A stretch of DNA of 64,000 nucleotides from CAZPXZ01 sp965221505 (GTDB lineage Bacteria; Pseudomonadota; Alphaproteobacteria; Rhodobacterales; CAZPXZ01). Shown piece by piece: positions 47,003 to 55,556 of the stretch. The notes under the pieces were generated by a model, which had not been told where the DNA came from, did no database searches, and saw nothing but the letters and a program-made list of their open reading frames with translations. The position numbers and the translations under genes were made by a program. How positions within the stretch are numbered: position 1 is the first letter of the stretch; each line of letters starts with the position of its first letter. The DNA lies in NCBI GenBank assembly GCA_965221505.1, contig CBDCSI010000002.1:1240001-1304000 (forward strand), written 5' to 3'.

Positions 47003-48053
47003 CCTGCGCTCCGCCCGTCAGCCGGGACTGGGACTGGTCGACGAGGACCGAGAAGATGATCACGACGCCGACGGCGACGAATTGCCAGAACGGCTCCACG
47101 TTGATGAACACCAGGCCGTACTGGATCACCGCGATGATCAGCGCGCCGATCACCGTGCCGATGATCGTGCCCGAGCCGCCGAACAGGCTCGCGCCGCCGA
47201 TCACCACGGCGGCGATGGAATCGAGCAGGAGGGGCTCGCCGGCTTGCGCCGCGCCGGCGGAGAACCGCGACGTATAGACCATTCCCGCGATTCCGGCGCA
47301 TCCGGCCGCGATCAGGTAGATCATCATCGTATGGCGCCGGACCGGAATGCCGGCCCGGATCGCCGCCTGGCGATTTCCCCCGATCGCGTAGGTGTATTGT
47401 CCGAAGCGGGTCTGGGAGAGCACGTAGTAGAGCACCGCCACCACGCCCACGGTGATCCAGATCGGAACGGGAATCCCCAGAAACTTGCCGTTTCCCATCA
47501 GGAACAGCCATTCGTTGTTCACCGGCGCCGTCGTGCCGTCCGCCGCCAAGAACCCGCTGCCTCGGGCCACGCCGTACATGCCGAGCGTCCCGATGAAGGC
47601 GGGCACCCGAAGCCGCGCGATCAGGACGCCGTTCACCGCGCCGGGGATGAGCGAGACGCCGAAGGCCACGCAGATGCCGATCGCCAGCGCGAGCCCGGGC
47701 ACGCCGACCAGCACGTCCAGATTCATGATCCGCGCCATGACGACCGCGGCCAGCCCCATGACGAAGCCGACCGACAGGTCGATGCCGCCGGCGATGATCA
47801 CGAAGGTCTGTCCGACTCCGAGTAGCAGCGGCGCCGCGGTGAAGAGCGCGATGCTCTGGATGTTGAACGGGTTGAGCAGGAACGAGGCGCCGTAGGCCGA
47901 CCGCGCCCAGGATTCGAAGAAGATCAGCAGCGCGACCAGAAAGAACCAGGACCACGTCGCGGCGACTATCCGCAGCATCCGCGCCCGGTGGTCCCGCTCC
48001 GGCGAAAAGGGTTCGCCGGCGGAGCCGTGGGACATTACGAGCCTCGAGATCAA
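46992..48053 (-). CDS. Sugar ABC transporter permease (RbsC/FrcC type)
   Basis: 353 residues with about nine to ten membrane helices and family features (GVGQTFVIIAGGIDLSVGF, PAFIGTLGMYGVARG, AVVIGGASLFGGSGTIIGTV). Residues 1-25 are hydrophilic, and an internal start at the second Met (47 bases downstream) cannot be excluded. It forms the channel for the binding protein encoded upstream. The gap to that gene is 46 bases. Confidence 0.92.
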   Translation of the reverse strand: MISRLVMSHGSAGEPFSPERDHRARMLRIVAATWSWFFLVALLIFFESWARSAYGASFLLNPFNIQSIALFTAAPLLLGVGQTFVIIAGGIDLSVGFVMGLAAVVMARIMNLDVLVGVPGLALAIGICVAFGVSLIPGAVNGVLIARLRVPAFIGTLGMYGVARGSGFLAADGTTAPVNNEWLFLMGNGKFLGIPVPIWITVGVVAVLYYVLSQTRFGQYTYAIGGNRQAAIRAGIPVRRHTMMIYLIAAGCAGIAGMVYTSRFSAGAAQAGEPLLLDSIAAVVIGGASLFGGSGTIIGTVIGALIIAVIQYGLVFINVEPFWQFVAVGVVIIFSVLVDQSQSRLTGGAQDGD

Positions 48054-48099
48054 GCCGGAGGGCAGGCGGGCCGACGCCCGCCTGCCCGACCGTTGTTCG

Positions 48100-49080
48100 T
48101 CAGTCGGAATACACGAACTTCAGGACGTCCGGATCGTCGATGTTCGACGGATCCATTACCGTGAAGCCGGTGCCGATGGCGACCGGAATCGACTGTCCGG
48201 TGAGCACCGCATACGCGGTCACCACGCCGTAATAGCCGATCTCGGCCGGATGCTGGGCGATCGCCATGTCGATCAGCCCCGACTTGATGTCGTCGACGAT
48301 CCGGGTCGGCGTATCGAACGCCACGACCTTGATCTCGCCGCTCTTGCCGATCGCCTTCACGCCGTCCGCCGCGCCGATGGCGGAGAACAGGTTGGCGCCG
48401 AACACGCCGGCGAGATCCGGGTTGCGCGCGACCACGGCCTGCAGCTGCGCCGCCGCCTTGTTGGCGTCGTCGTCGTTGAACTGGGTCTCGAGGACCTCGA
48501 TGTCGGGATAGGACTCCATCGCCTGCTTGAAGCCTTCCTCGCGCTGGTCGGTCGTCGAGATGCCGGGCTTCACGTTCGAGACGTAGACCTTGCCCTCGCC
48601 GCCGATGGACCGGGCGAGCGCCCGACCGGCCATCACGCCGCCGAGCACGTTGTCGGAGGCGATGTAGGAGAGCGGAAAGTCGCCCGACCCGTCGCCGTCC
48701 TGATACATGCCGTCGTCGATGAAGGTGTCCACGGTGATGACCGCGATGCCCTGGTCCGCCGCGGCCTTCAGCGGCGCGATCAGCTGCTGCTTGTCGGTCG
48801 GCGCGATCAGGATCGCGTCCGGCTGCCGCGCGATGACCGCGTTCAGGACCGGCACCTGCAGCGTCGGATTGAACTCCGGCGCGCCCTGGAAGATGAAGTC
48901 GACGCCGAGCGCCTCGGCCGCATGCTCCGCTCCCTTCCGCATCGTGATGTAGAAGGCGTCGGTCGTCAGGCCGGGGATCAGCGCGATGGTCAGCTTGTCG
49001 TCCTGCGCCGACGCCGGACCGGACAGCGACGCGGCGCCGAGCAGCGCCGCTCCGAGCGCGGCGCCAAAGAGTTTCTTCAT
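48100..49080 (-). CDS. Sugar ABC transporter substrate-binding protein (ribose type)
   Basis: 326 residues with a signal peptide (GAALLGAASLSGPASA) and a periplasmic-binding-protein type 1 fold (LTIALIPGLTTDAFYITMRKG, PDAILIAPTDKQQLIAPLKAA, GGVMAGRALARSIGGEGKVY, GVFGANLFSAIGAADGVK). It binds a monosaccharide in the periplasm; lyxose, ribose or a related pentose/hexose is suggested by the isomerase next to it. The ATG at 49080 with GGGAGAA upstream is used; the frame extends to 49185 without support. Confidence 0.92.
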   Translation of the reverse strand: MKKLFGAALGAALLGAASLSGPASAQDDKLTIALIPGLTTDAFYITMRKGAEHAAEALGVDFIFQGAPEFNPTLQVPVLNAVIARQPDAILIAPTDKQQLIAPLKAAADQGIAVITVDTFIDDGMYQDGDGSGDFPLSYIASDNVLGGVMAGRALARSIGGEGKVYVSNVKPGISTTDQREEGFKQAMESYPDIEVLETQFNDDDANKAAAQLQAVVARNPDLAGVFGANLFSAIGAADGVKAIGKSGEIKVVAFDTPTRIVDDIKSGLIDMAIAQHPAEIGYYGVVTAYAVLTGQSIPVAIGTGFTVMDPSNIDDPDVLKFVYSD

Positions 49081-49240
49081 GACAGGTTCTCCCTCTCGTT
49101 TCGTTGATTGGATCCGGGACCCAACTCCCGGTGGACCGCCGTAATTACCACAACGGCGGGCGTCGCGCTCGACGACCCGGAACAACCGCGCCCGCGCGCT
49201 TGCCGCGGGACCGCGATCCGGAGGCCCGGCGTCCCGGCGA

Positions 49241-49921
49241 CTACCCGGTCAGGTAGTCCGGCACGATCAGCCGGTACGGCGGTTCGTCCTCGTCGACTCC
49301 CGGAAACCGCGACACCTCCTCGAAGAAGTAGTTGTCGGTCGCGTCGTCGTTCACCGTGGACACCTCCCCGAGAAGGCTGTCGCCGCCGGCGCTCCAGAAC
49401 GCGTGGGCGCATCCCGGCTCCAGGGTGATCGAGGCGCCGGGGTCCACCTGCACGGTGCCGCCCGCCTCGACCCGGCGAAGCACTCCGTCCATCCGGACGT
49501 CGACCGGAGTCTCCGTATCGTGGGTCCCGTCCGGCAGCACGTTGTGAAGCCGCGCGACCATCGGCGCGCCGCCGCGCACGATGATGTCTTCGGTCTTGAC
49601 CTTGTGGTAGTGGGAAATCGCCGTCTGCCCCTCGCGCAACACCAGGAGCTTCTCCGCGTAGAGCATCCCCCGGCCCCTGCTCAGGTCGGCCGCGTTTCCG
49701 TTGCGGAGCGTGATCAGCACCAGGCCCTTGCGGTCGAAGTCGCCCTGCCCGAAATCCGTGATGTCCCATCCGCAGCCGGCCCGGCGGAGTTCCGCCGTCG
49801 CCTCGCCGGCGCCGCGCCATTCCTCCGGCGACCAGTGCGCGAACGGCGGCAGCAGGAACTCGAACGACCGGATAAATTCCTCCGCGTCCCGGATGATGGC
49901 GTTGATCCTCGAGCGTTTCAT
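49241..49921 (-). CDS. D-lyxose/D-mannose-type sugar isomerase (cupin)
   Basis: 226 residues matching the D-lyxose isomerase family (EC 5.3.1.15), which interconverts D-lyxose and D-xylulose and often D-mannose and D-fructose. The start MKRSRINAIIRDAEEF and the metal site HYHKVKTED (H104, H106, E111) with H173 in PGCAHAFW identify it. Single cupin barrel with a bound divalent metal expected. First gene on its strand before the ABC transporter operon (160-base gap), so the four genes may be one unit. Confidence 0.87.
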   Translation of the reverse strand: MKRSRINAIIRDAEEFIRSFEFLLPPFAHWSPEEWRGAGEATAELRRAGCGWDITDFGQGDFDRKGLVLITLRNGNAADLSRGRGMLYAEKLLVLREGQTAISHYHKVKTEDIIVRGGAPMVARLHNVLPDGTHDTETPVDVRMDGVLRRVEAGGTVQVDPGASITLEPGCAHAFWSAGGDSLLGEVSTVNDDATDNYFFEEVSRFPGVDEDEPPYRLIVPDYLTG

Positions 49922-50042
49922 TCCGTCCTCCCTGTTTCGATTTCGGGTTTCGCGATCCGGCCGCGCCGGCCTGGGGGCGGCGAACGTCCGCCGCTCCGAG
50001 CCGCCGCAAGGCGGGCGGTCGCGGACCCTGCGCCAGAATTGC

Positions 50043-50048
50043 TAGAAT
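50043..50048 (+). promoter_or_regulatory. Probable -10 box of tRNA-Gln
   Basis: TAGAAT lies 10 bases before the mature tRNA 5' end. The same TAGAAT appears in the predicted metZ promoter (minus strand, 59608-59603). The -35 region is not distinct. Confidence 0.5.
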
Positions 50049-50058
50049 GCGCCGCGCG

Positions 50059-50132
50059 TGAGGCGTCGTCCAGCGGCAGGACGCCGGACTTTGACTCCGG
50101 AAACGGTGGTTCGAATCCACCCGCCTCAACCA
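50059..50132 (+). tRNA. tRNA-Gln (anticodon TTG)
   Basis: Acceptor stem TGAGGCG (50059-50065) pairs with CGCCTCA (50122-50128), followed by A and an encoded CCA. The anticodon loop is CTTTGAC with anticodon TTG, reading CAA, and the T-arm has TTCGAATC. All arms fold. The 3' end overlaps the last 7 bases of moaE on the opposite strand. Confidence 0.95.
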
Positions 50133-50605
50133 CGTTCCCCGCCTCTCTCCGGCCGGCCCGCTTCGGACCAGCGGGACGCGGCCGCGTCGTCGCTCTCCCG
50201 CGCTTCGACCCACGACGCGCCCTCTGCCGTCCGCTCGCGTTTCCAGAACGGCGCCCGCGTCTTCAGGTAATCCATCAGGAAGGCGGCCGCCTCGAACGCG
50301 GCCTGCCGGTGGGCGCTCGCCGTGACCGCCAGCACGATGGGCTCTCCCGCCTCGAGCGTCCCGACCCGGTGCACGATCCTCGAGGCGAGCAGCGGCCAGC
50401 GCTCATGCGCCTCGCGCTCGATCTCGGCCAGCTTCCTCTCGGTCATTCCCGGAAAGTGCTCCAGGGTGAGCGACAGGACTCCGGCTTCGCCGCGGCGGAC
50501 GATGCCGGAGAAGCTGACCACCGCCCCGGCGTCGCCCGCTTCCTCCGCCACGGCGGCGATCTCGGCGCCCGCGTCGAACGGCGCTTCCTGTACGGAGACC
50601 GACAT
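50126..50605 (-). CDS. moaE: Molybdopterin synthase catalytic subunit MoaE
   Basis: 159 residues: GDAGAVVSFSGIVR near the start, HRVGTLEAGEPIVLAV, AHRQAAFEAAAFLMDYLK and the active-site lysine region KTRAPFWKRE. With MoaD it inserts sulfur into precursor Z to form molybdopterin. It follows moaD by 6 bases. The C-terminal 30 residues beyond WVEARESD are low-complexity and their gene end runs into the tRNA-Gln sequence. Confidence 0.93.
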   Translation of the reverse strand: MSVSVQEAPFDAGAEIAAVAEEAGDAGAVVSFSGIVRRGEAGVLSLTLEHFPGMTERKLAEIEREAHERWPLLASRIVHRVGTLEAGEPIVLAVTASAHRQAAFEAAAFLMDYLKTRAPFWKRERTAEGASWVEARESDDAAASRWSEAGRPERGGERG

Positions 50606-50611
50606 CCCGGT

Positions 50612-50869
50612 TCAGCCTCCCGTCATCGGCGGAAAGAACGCCACTTCGCGCGCGTTCGCCAGCGAGTCGGCCGGCTCCGCCATCTCCTGGTCGATCGCGA
50701 CGCGGACGGCATCGGGGTTCTCGAACGCGAAGTCGTAGCGCGGCTCGCGCCGACGCAGCCAGGCGACCAGCGCCTCGACCGTCGCGACGTCGTCCGGCAG
50801 CCGCAGGGTCTCCGACGCGGTCCCGACCCGCTCCCGGACCCAGGCGAAGTATCGAATCCGCAACTCCAT
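50612..50869 (-). CDS. moaD: Molybdopterin synthase sulfur carrier subunit MoaD
   Basis: 85 residues with a ubiquitin-like fold and the diagnostic C-terminal PPMTGG, where the terminal glycine is thiocarboxylated. MELRIRYFAWVRERVG is a typical N-terminus. Lies between pgsA (4-base gap) and moaE in one operon. Confidence 0.93.
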   Translation of the reverse strand: MELRIRYFAWVRERVGTASETLRLPDDVATVEALVAWLRRREPRYDFAFENPDAVRVAIDQEMAEPADSLANAREVAFFPPMTGG

Positions 50870-50873
50870 GGCC

Positions 50874-51440
50874 CTACCGCCCTCCGTCCTCCTGCCGGAG
50901 CGCGCCCCAGGCGACCCGCAGATACCCGAAGCCGGTCCATACCGCCAGCGCCGCGGCCGCCCACAGGAGTCCGGCGCCGACCGCAGGTAACGCGGGATGG
51001 ATCCGGTCCGCGAGCGATCCCGCCAGTAGGATCGCCAGCGCCGACATCTGCGCCGCGGTCTTCCACTTGGCGAGCGAAGCCGTCTCCAGCGGCGCGCCCG
51101 CCCGGCCCAGCGCCTCCCGAAGCCCGGACACCAGGATTTCGCGCAAGAGGATCGCGGCCGCGGCAAAGAGCGCCGCCCCCTCGATCCCGCCGGTGCCGGC
51201 CAGCATCAGGAGCGCGCCCAGGACCAGCATCTTGTCGGCCGAGGGATCGAGCGCCGCTCCGAGCCGCGAGGTCTCGCCGCGAGTGCGGGCGATCCAGCCG
51301 TCCAGCCAGTCCGTCGCCCCGGCCGCCGCGAACACCGCCAGCCGGAGCGCCTCTCCCTCGGGCCCCGGCACGAGGAACAGCAAGAGAAGCGCCGGGACGG
51401 CCGCCATCCGGCCCAGGGTCAACCAATTCGCGAGTCCCAT
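50874..51440 (-). CDS. pgsA: CDP-diacylglycerol-glycerol-3-phosphate 3-phosphatidyltransferase
   Basis: 188 residues, four membrane helices, with the CDP-alcohol phosphotransferase motif (DWLDGWIARTRGETSRLGAA continuing LDPSADK: D-G-x2-A-R-x8-G-x3-D-x3-D). It makes phosphatidylglycerophosphate for phosphatidylglycerol synthesis. It follows uvrC by 3 bases, an arrangement (uvrC-pgsA-moaD-moaE) common in Alphaproteobacteria. Confidence 0.93.
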   Translation of the reverse strand: MGLANWLTLGRMAAVPALLLLFLVPGPEGEALRLAVFAAAGATDWLDGWIARTRGETSRLGAALDPSADKMLVLGALLMLAGTGGIEGAALFAAAAILLREILVSGLREALGRAGAPLETASLAKWKTAAQMSALAILLAGSLADRIHPALPAVGAGLLWAAAALAVWTGFGYLRVAWGALRQEDGGR

Positions 51441-51443
51441 CGC

Positions 51444-53333
51444 CTATCCCTCGCTTCGAAAGGCGTCGACAATGCGGCGTGCGAGACCGTCGCTGATGCC
51501 CGACACCGACGCCAGGTCCGGCACCGCCGCGCGCCCGACCGCCTTGGCCGATCCGAAGCGGTTCAGGAGCGCCCGCTTTCGCGCGGCGCCGATTCCCGGC
51601 ACCGAATCGAGCGGCGAACGGACGGACGCCTTCTTCCGCCTCGCCCGGTGCGAGCCTACGGCAAAACGATGCGCCTCGTCCCGCAGCCGCTGCAGGTAGT
51701 AGAGCAACGGATCCCGTCGGCGAAGTCCGAAGGGAGCGCGGCCGGCAAGATGAAGCACCTCGCGCCCCGCATCCCGATCCCGCCCCTTGGCGACGGCCAC
51801 CAGCGGAACGTCCTCGAGGCCGAGATCCGCGAGAACCGCGGCGGCCGCGCCCCGTTGCGCCGCGCCGCCGTCGATTACCACCAGGTCGGGCCAGGCGCCG
51901 CCGTCCCGGTCCGGGTTCTCCCGCACGAGCCGTCCGAAGCGGCGGCGCAGGACCGCCCGCAGCATGCCGACGTCGTCGCCGGCGGCGACGTCGTCCCCGT
52001 CCAGGTTGAACTTTCGGTATTGCGACTTCTGAAAACCCTCCGGTCCCGCAACGATCATCGCCGCCACCGGCGCGCTGCCCTGGATATGCGAGTTGTCGTA
52101 GACCTCGATGCGCTTCGGCGGCCCCTCGAGCCCCAGCGTGTCCGCCAGGCTCTCCCGCAGCGCGTCGCGAACCGACGCCTCCGCCATGCGCCGCGCCAGC
52201 GCTTCCCGGGCGTTCTCCGCCGCCTGCTCCGCCAGGCGGCGCTTCTCGCCCCTCTGCGGCACCAGGAGGCGGACCCGGCTGCCCCGCCGAACCTCGAGCG
52301 CGCGCTCGATCAGCTCCGGGCGCGCGACCGGGTGCGACAGGAGGACGAGCGGCGGCGGAAGGCGCGCGGCGTAGAACTGTCCGATCAGCGCGCCGAGGAT
52401 GTCCTCAGCTCCGTCCTCGGCCGAGAACCGCGGATAGTAGGCCCGGTCGCCCCAATGCTGGCCGGCCCGATAGAACACCGCCTGCACGCAACCCTGGCCG
52501 CTTTCGAGATGCAGCGCGAAGAGGTCCGCTTCCCGCACCGTGCGCGGATTTACGCCCTGGCGCGCCTGCACCTCGGTCAGCGCCCGGATCCGGTCCCGCA
52601 GGAGCGCCGCCCGCTCGAATTCGAGACCGTCGCTCGCCCGCTGCATCTGCCGGGCGAGATCTTCCTGCACCGACGTCGACTGCCCGCGAAGAAAACGCGC
52701 CGCGTCGTCTACCTGTTTCGCGTATTCGCCCTCGCTCGCCAGGCCCACGCAGGGACCGGAACAGCGCCGGATCTGGTGCAGGAGGCAGGGGCGGGTGCGA
52801 TTGGCGAAGGTGGCGTCCGTGCAGGTGCGGAGCAGGAACGCCTTCTGGAGCTGGTTCAGCGTTCGGTTGACCGCGCCGGCGGACGCGAAGGGGCCGAAAT
52901 ACTTCCCGTCCGGCTGCCGAGCGCCACGGTGCTTGGTCAGCTGCGGAAAGGGATGGCCGCCCCGGATCAGGATCTGCGGAAACGACTTGTCGTCCCTGAG
53001 CAGGATGTTGTAGCGCGGCTTCAGGCGCTTGATCAGGATCGATTCGAGCAGCAGCGCCTCCGCCTCGGTGGCGGTGGAGGTGAACTCCATGGACGCGGTC
53101 GCGGCGATCATCCGCTGGATCCGGGCCTGATGGGCGGCCGGCTTGGCGTAGGCGGCGACGCGCCGCTTCAGGTTTCGCGCCTTTCCGACGTAGAGGGCCG
53201 ACTGCCGACTGTCGAGCATCCGGTACACCCCGGGACCGGTGCCCAGTCCGGCCAGGCAAGCCCGTATGACCCCGGCGCCGGTCTCCGGCTCGGGTGCGGC
53301 CGCAGGCGCGGTCCCGGGCGTCGCGTCGGTCAT
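51444..53333 (-). CDS. uvrC: Excinuclease ABC subunit C (UvrC)
   Basis: About 629 residues: GIY-YIG nuclease (GPGVYRML and ALYVGKARNLKRRVAAY), a Cys-rich region (CLLHQIRRCSGPC), the UVR domain, the RNase H-like C-terminal nuclease (RIEVYDNSHIQGSAPVAAMI), and tandem helix-hairpin-helix motifs (LDSVPGIGAARKRALLNRFG). It makes both incisions in nucleotide excision repair with UvrA and UvrB. The ATG at 53333 avoids overlap with dnaQ; the frame is open to 53396. Confidence 0.94.
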   Translation of the reverse strand: MTDATPGTAPAAAPEPETGAGVIRACLAGLGTGPGVYRMLDSRQSALYVGKARNLKRRVAAYAKPAAHQARIQRMIAATASMEFTSTATEAEALLLESILIKRLKPRYNILLRDDKSFPQILIRGGHPFPQLTKHRGARQPDGKYFGPFASAGAVNRTLNQLQKAFLLRTCTDATFANRTRPCLLHQIRRCSGPCVGLASEGEYAKQVDDAARFLRGQSTSVQEDLARQMQRASDGLEFERAALLRDRIRALTEVQARQGVNPRTVREADLFALHLESGQGCVQAVFYRAGQHWGDRAYYPRFSAEDGAEDILGALIGQFYAARLPPPLVLLSHPVARPELIERALEVRRGSRVRLLVPQRGEKRRLAEQAAENAREALARRMAEASVRDALRESLADTLGLEGPPKRIEVYDNSHIQGSAPVAAMIVAGPEGFQKSQYRKFNLDGDDVAAGDDVGMLRAVLRRRFGRLVRENPDRDGGAWPDLVVIDGGAAQRGAAAAVLADLGLEDVPLVAVAKGRDRDAGREVLHLAGRAPFGLRRRDPLLYYLQRLRDEAHRFAVGSHRARRKKASVRSPLDSVPGIGAARKRALLNRFGSAKAVGRAAVPDLASVSGISDGLARRIVDAFRSEG

Positions 53334-53361
53334 GTCCGCGCCGCCGGCCCGGCTCGTCGCG

Positions 53362-54072
53362 TCAGCCGGTCGAGGGTGCGGCCGCCGACTCCTCATGCCG
53401 GAGCCAGATCGCGCCTTCGCCGAGCGCTTCCCGGACGAAAGCCCGGTGCGCCGCCCGTTCCTCCGCGGTGGAGAGCGGTCCCATGGGCTCCGGCCGCTGG
53501 CGGGCGGGGCCGGGGTCGTCTTCGACGGTCTCGACCAGAAGCGCGTCGATCCCGAGGTCCTGGCGCCGGCTGTCGGTGAGCTCGAGGTAGACCTCCAGCA
53601 GAATGTCGGCGTCGACCAGGCCGCCGTGCAGCGTCCGCGCCGACGCGTCGATTCCGAACCGCTCGGCCAGACGGTCGAGATTGTTCTGCGCCCCCGGGAA
53701 CTTTCTCCGGGCGATCTCCAGCGTGTCCACGCAGCGCTCCCTCGGGAGCGCCGGCCGACCGATGCGAGCGAGTTCCTCGTTCAGGAAGCGCAGGTCGAAT
53801 CCGGCGTTGTGGATGACCAGGGGATCGTCGCCGATAAATTGCAGGAACTCGTCGGCGATCTCGGCGAATTTCGGCTTGTCGCGAAGCCGGTCGTTCGTGA
53901 TGCCGTGGATCGCGACCGCTTCCTGCGGGATCTCCCGCTCCGGATTGACGTAGCGCTGAAAGGTCTTGCCCCGGAAGGCGCGTTCGTGGAGTTCGATGCA
54001 GGCGACCTCGACGATGCGGTCTTCCCGCGCGTCCAGACCCGTGGTTTCGGTGTCGAGGACGATTTCGCGCAT
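53362..54072 (-). CDS. dnaQ: DNA polymerase III epsilon subunit (DnaQ)
   Basis: 236 residues, a DEDDh 3'-5' proofreading exonuclease: motif I IVLDTETTGL, motif II VIHNAGFDLRFL, motif III LHGGLVDADILLEVYLEL with the catalytic His. It proofreads for the replicative polymerase. It stands between coaE (18-base gap) and uvrC. The coaE-dnaQ pair is typical of Alphaproteobacteria. Confidence 0.94.
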   Translation of the reverse strand: MREIVLDTETTGLDAREDRIVEVACIELHERAFRGKTFQRYVNPEREIPQEAVAIHGITNDRLRDKPKFAEIADEFLQFIGDDPLVIHNAGFDLRFLNEELARIGRPALPRERCVDTLEIARRKFPGAQNNLDRLAERFGIDASARTLHGGLVDADILLEVYLELTDSRRQDLGIDALLVETVEDDPGPARQRPEPMGPLSTAEERAAHRAFVREALGEGAIWLRHEESAAAPSTG

Positions 54073-54090
54073 CTCTCCGCCTCCTGTTAC

Positions 54091-54717
54091 TCAATCCCCG
54101 ACGCCGCCCGAGATCGGGCGCGAGGCCAGCCCCAGCCGAACGAGCAACTGCCGCACCTGGGCGCGGGCCGCCTCCAGCCCCTCCCCGGTCTCGACGACGT
54201 AATCGGCCCGAATTCGCTTCTCCGCGTCCGGCGTCTGCTTCGCCAGGAAGCCGCGCAGCATTGCCTCCGTCATGCCCGGCCGCGCCAGGACCCGCTCTCG
54301 CTGGACGGACTCCGGCGCGCTCGCGACGACCACCACGTCCACCTCTCTCTCCGACCCCGTCTCGAACAATAGCGGAATCTCCAAGACGGCGAACGGAGCG
54401 CCGTCCGATTCCGCCCGGGCCAGGAACCGCTCCCGCTCCCGCCGCACCAACGGATGCACGATCTCCTCGACCCGCTCCAGCAGTTCCGGCTCCGCCTGAA
54501 CCCGCGCGCGGAGCCGCGGCCGGTCGACCGAACCGTCGGCGTCGATCACGTCCGGGAGAACGGCGCCGAGCACCGCGGCCGCTTCGCCGTCGGCCGCGTA
54601 GAGCGCGTGAACGACCGCATCGGCCGATTGCAGCGCGCCGCCCCCCTCCTCGACGAGCATTCCGGCCGTCACCGACTTTCCCATACCGACGGATCCGGTC
54701 AGGCCGATCACGATCAT
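54091..54717 (-). CDS. coaE: Dephospho-CoA kinase
   Basis: 208 residues with P-loop GLTGSVGMGKS at the N-terminus, the DAVVHALY substrate region and HPLVRRERERFL. It phosphorylates dephospho-CoA to coenzyme A, the last step of CoA synthesis. The ATG at 54717 overlaps the aroE stop (ATGA), so the genes are translationally coupled. Confidence 0.94.
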   Translation of the reverse strand: MIVIGLTGSVGMGKSVTAGMLVEEGGGALQSADAVVHALYAADGEAAAVLGAVLPDVIDADGSVDRPRLRARVQAEPELLERVEEIVHPLVRRERERFLARAESDGAPFAVLEIPLLFETGSEREVDVVVVASAPESVQRERVLARPGMTEAMLRGFLAKQTPDAEKRIRADYVVETGEGLEAARAQVRQLLVRLGLASRPISGGVGD

Positions 54718-55556
54718 GGGGGCGGAAGATCCAGCGCCGCCCGCCGGAGCGGCTCGTCGACCTCCGGGTCCCGGCCGAACCAGCGACGGAAGCCCGGTCT
54801 CGCCTGGTGGAGAAGCATGCCGAGCCCGTCCACGGTGCGCTGGCCGAGCTCCTCGGCGCGGGCGAGGAGCGGCGTCTTCAGCGGCGCGTATACGAGATCC
54901 GTGACCACCGCGTCCGCCGGCGCGCCGGAGCTGTCCAGGAACAGCGGGCCGCCGCCGGTCATGCCGAGGCTGGTCGCGTTGACCACCAGCCCCGCGTCCC
55001 GAAGCGCCGCATCCGCGTCCTCGAGCGCGACCGCGACCAGCGGTCCCGGCAACTCCCGCGCCAGACGTTCCGCCCGCTCGAAGGTTCGGTTGACGATGCG
55101 GACCTCGGGCACGCCGGCGTCCGCCAAAGCGTCCACGACCGCTCGCGCCGCGCCGCCCGCTCCGAGAACGACCGCGGGACAGCCGAGCGGCAACGCGCCG
55201 GACACCCCCTCGCGGAGCGACTCCAGGAAGCCGTATCCGTCCGTGCTGTCTCCCTCGACGGTGCCGTCGGGGCGGAATACGAGGGTGTTTGCCGAGCCGA
55301 TTCGCTCCGCCGTCGGGCTGAGGGCGTCGGCGAGGGCGAAGGCGCTCTCCTTGTGCGGGATGGTGACGTTGCAGCCCCGGAAGCCCCGTTCCTGCAGACG
55401 CGCGATGCAGGCTTCGAATTCGCCGACCGGCGCCGCGTGGCGCCCGTATTCGCCGTCGATGCCGTAGCGGCCGAACCAGTGCCGGAAGATCTGGGGCGAG
55501 CGCGAATGCTCGACCGGCCACCCGACCACGCCCGCTTTCCTGACCGCTTCCGTCAA
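54714..55556 (-). CDS. aroE: Shikimate dehydrogenase
   Basis: 280 residues: GWPVEHSRSPQIFRHWF, VTIPHKESAF (substrate-binding lysine), GDSTDGYGFL (catalytic-site aspartate), and the NADP-binding GAGGAARAV. It reduces 3-dehydroshikimate in the shikimate pathway. Overlaps maf at its start and coaE at its end, forming a tight operon. Confidence 0.95.
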   Translation of the reverse strand: MTEAVRKAGVVGWPVEHSRSPQIFRHWFGRYGIDGEYGRHAAPVGEFEACIARLQERGFRGCNVTIPHKESAFALADALSPTAERIGSANTLVFRPDGTVEGDSTDGYGFLESLREGVSGALPLGCPAVVLGAGGAARAVVDALADAGVPEVRIVNRTFERAERLARELPGPLVAVALEDADAALRDAGLVVNATSLGMTGGGPLFLDSSGAPADAVVTDLVYAPLKTPLLARAEELGQRTVDGLGMLLHQARPGFRRWFGRDPEVDEPLRRAALDLPPP

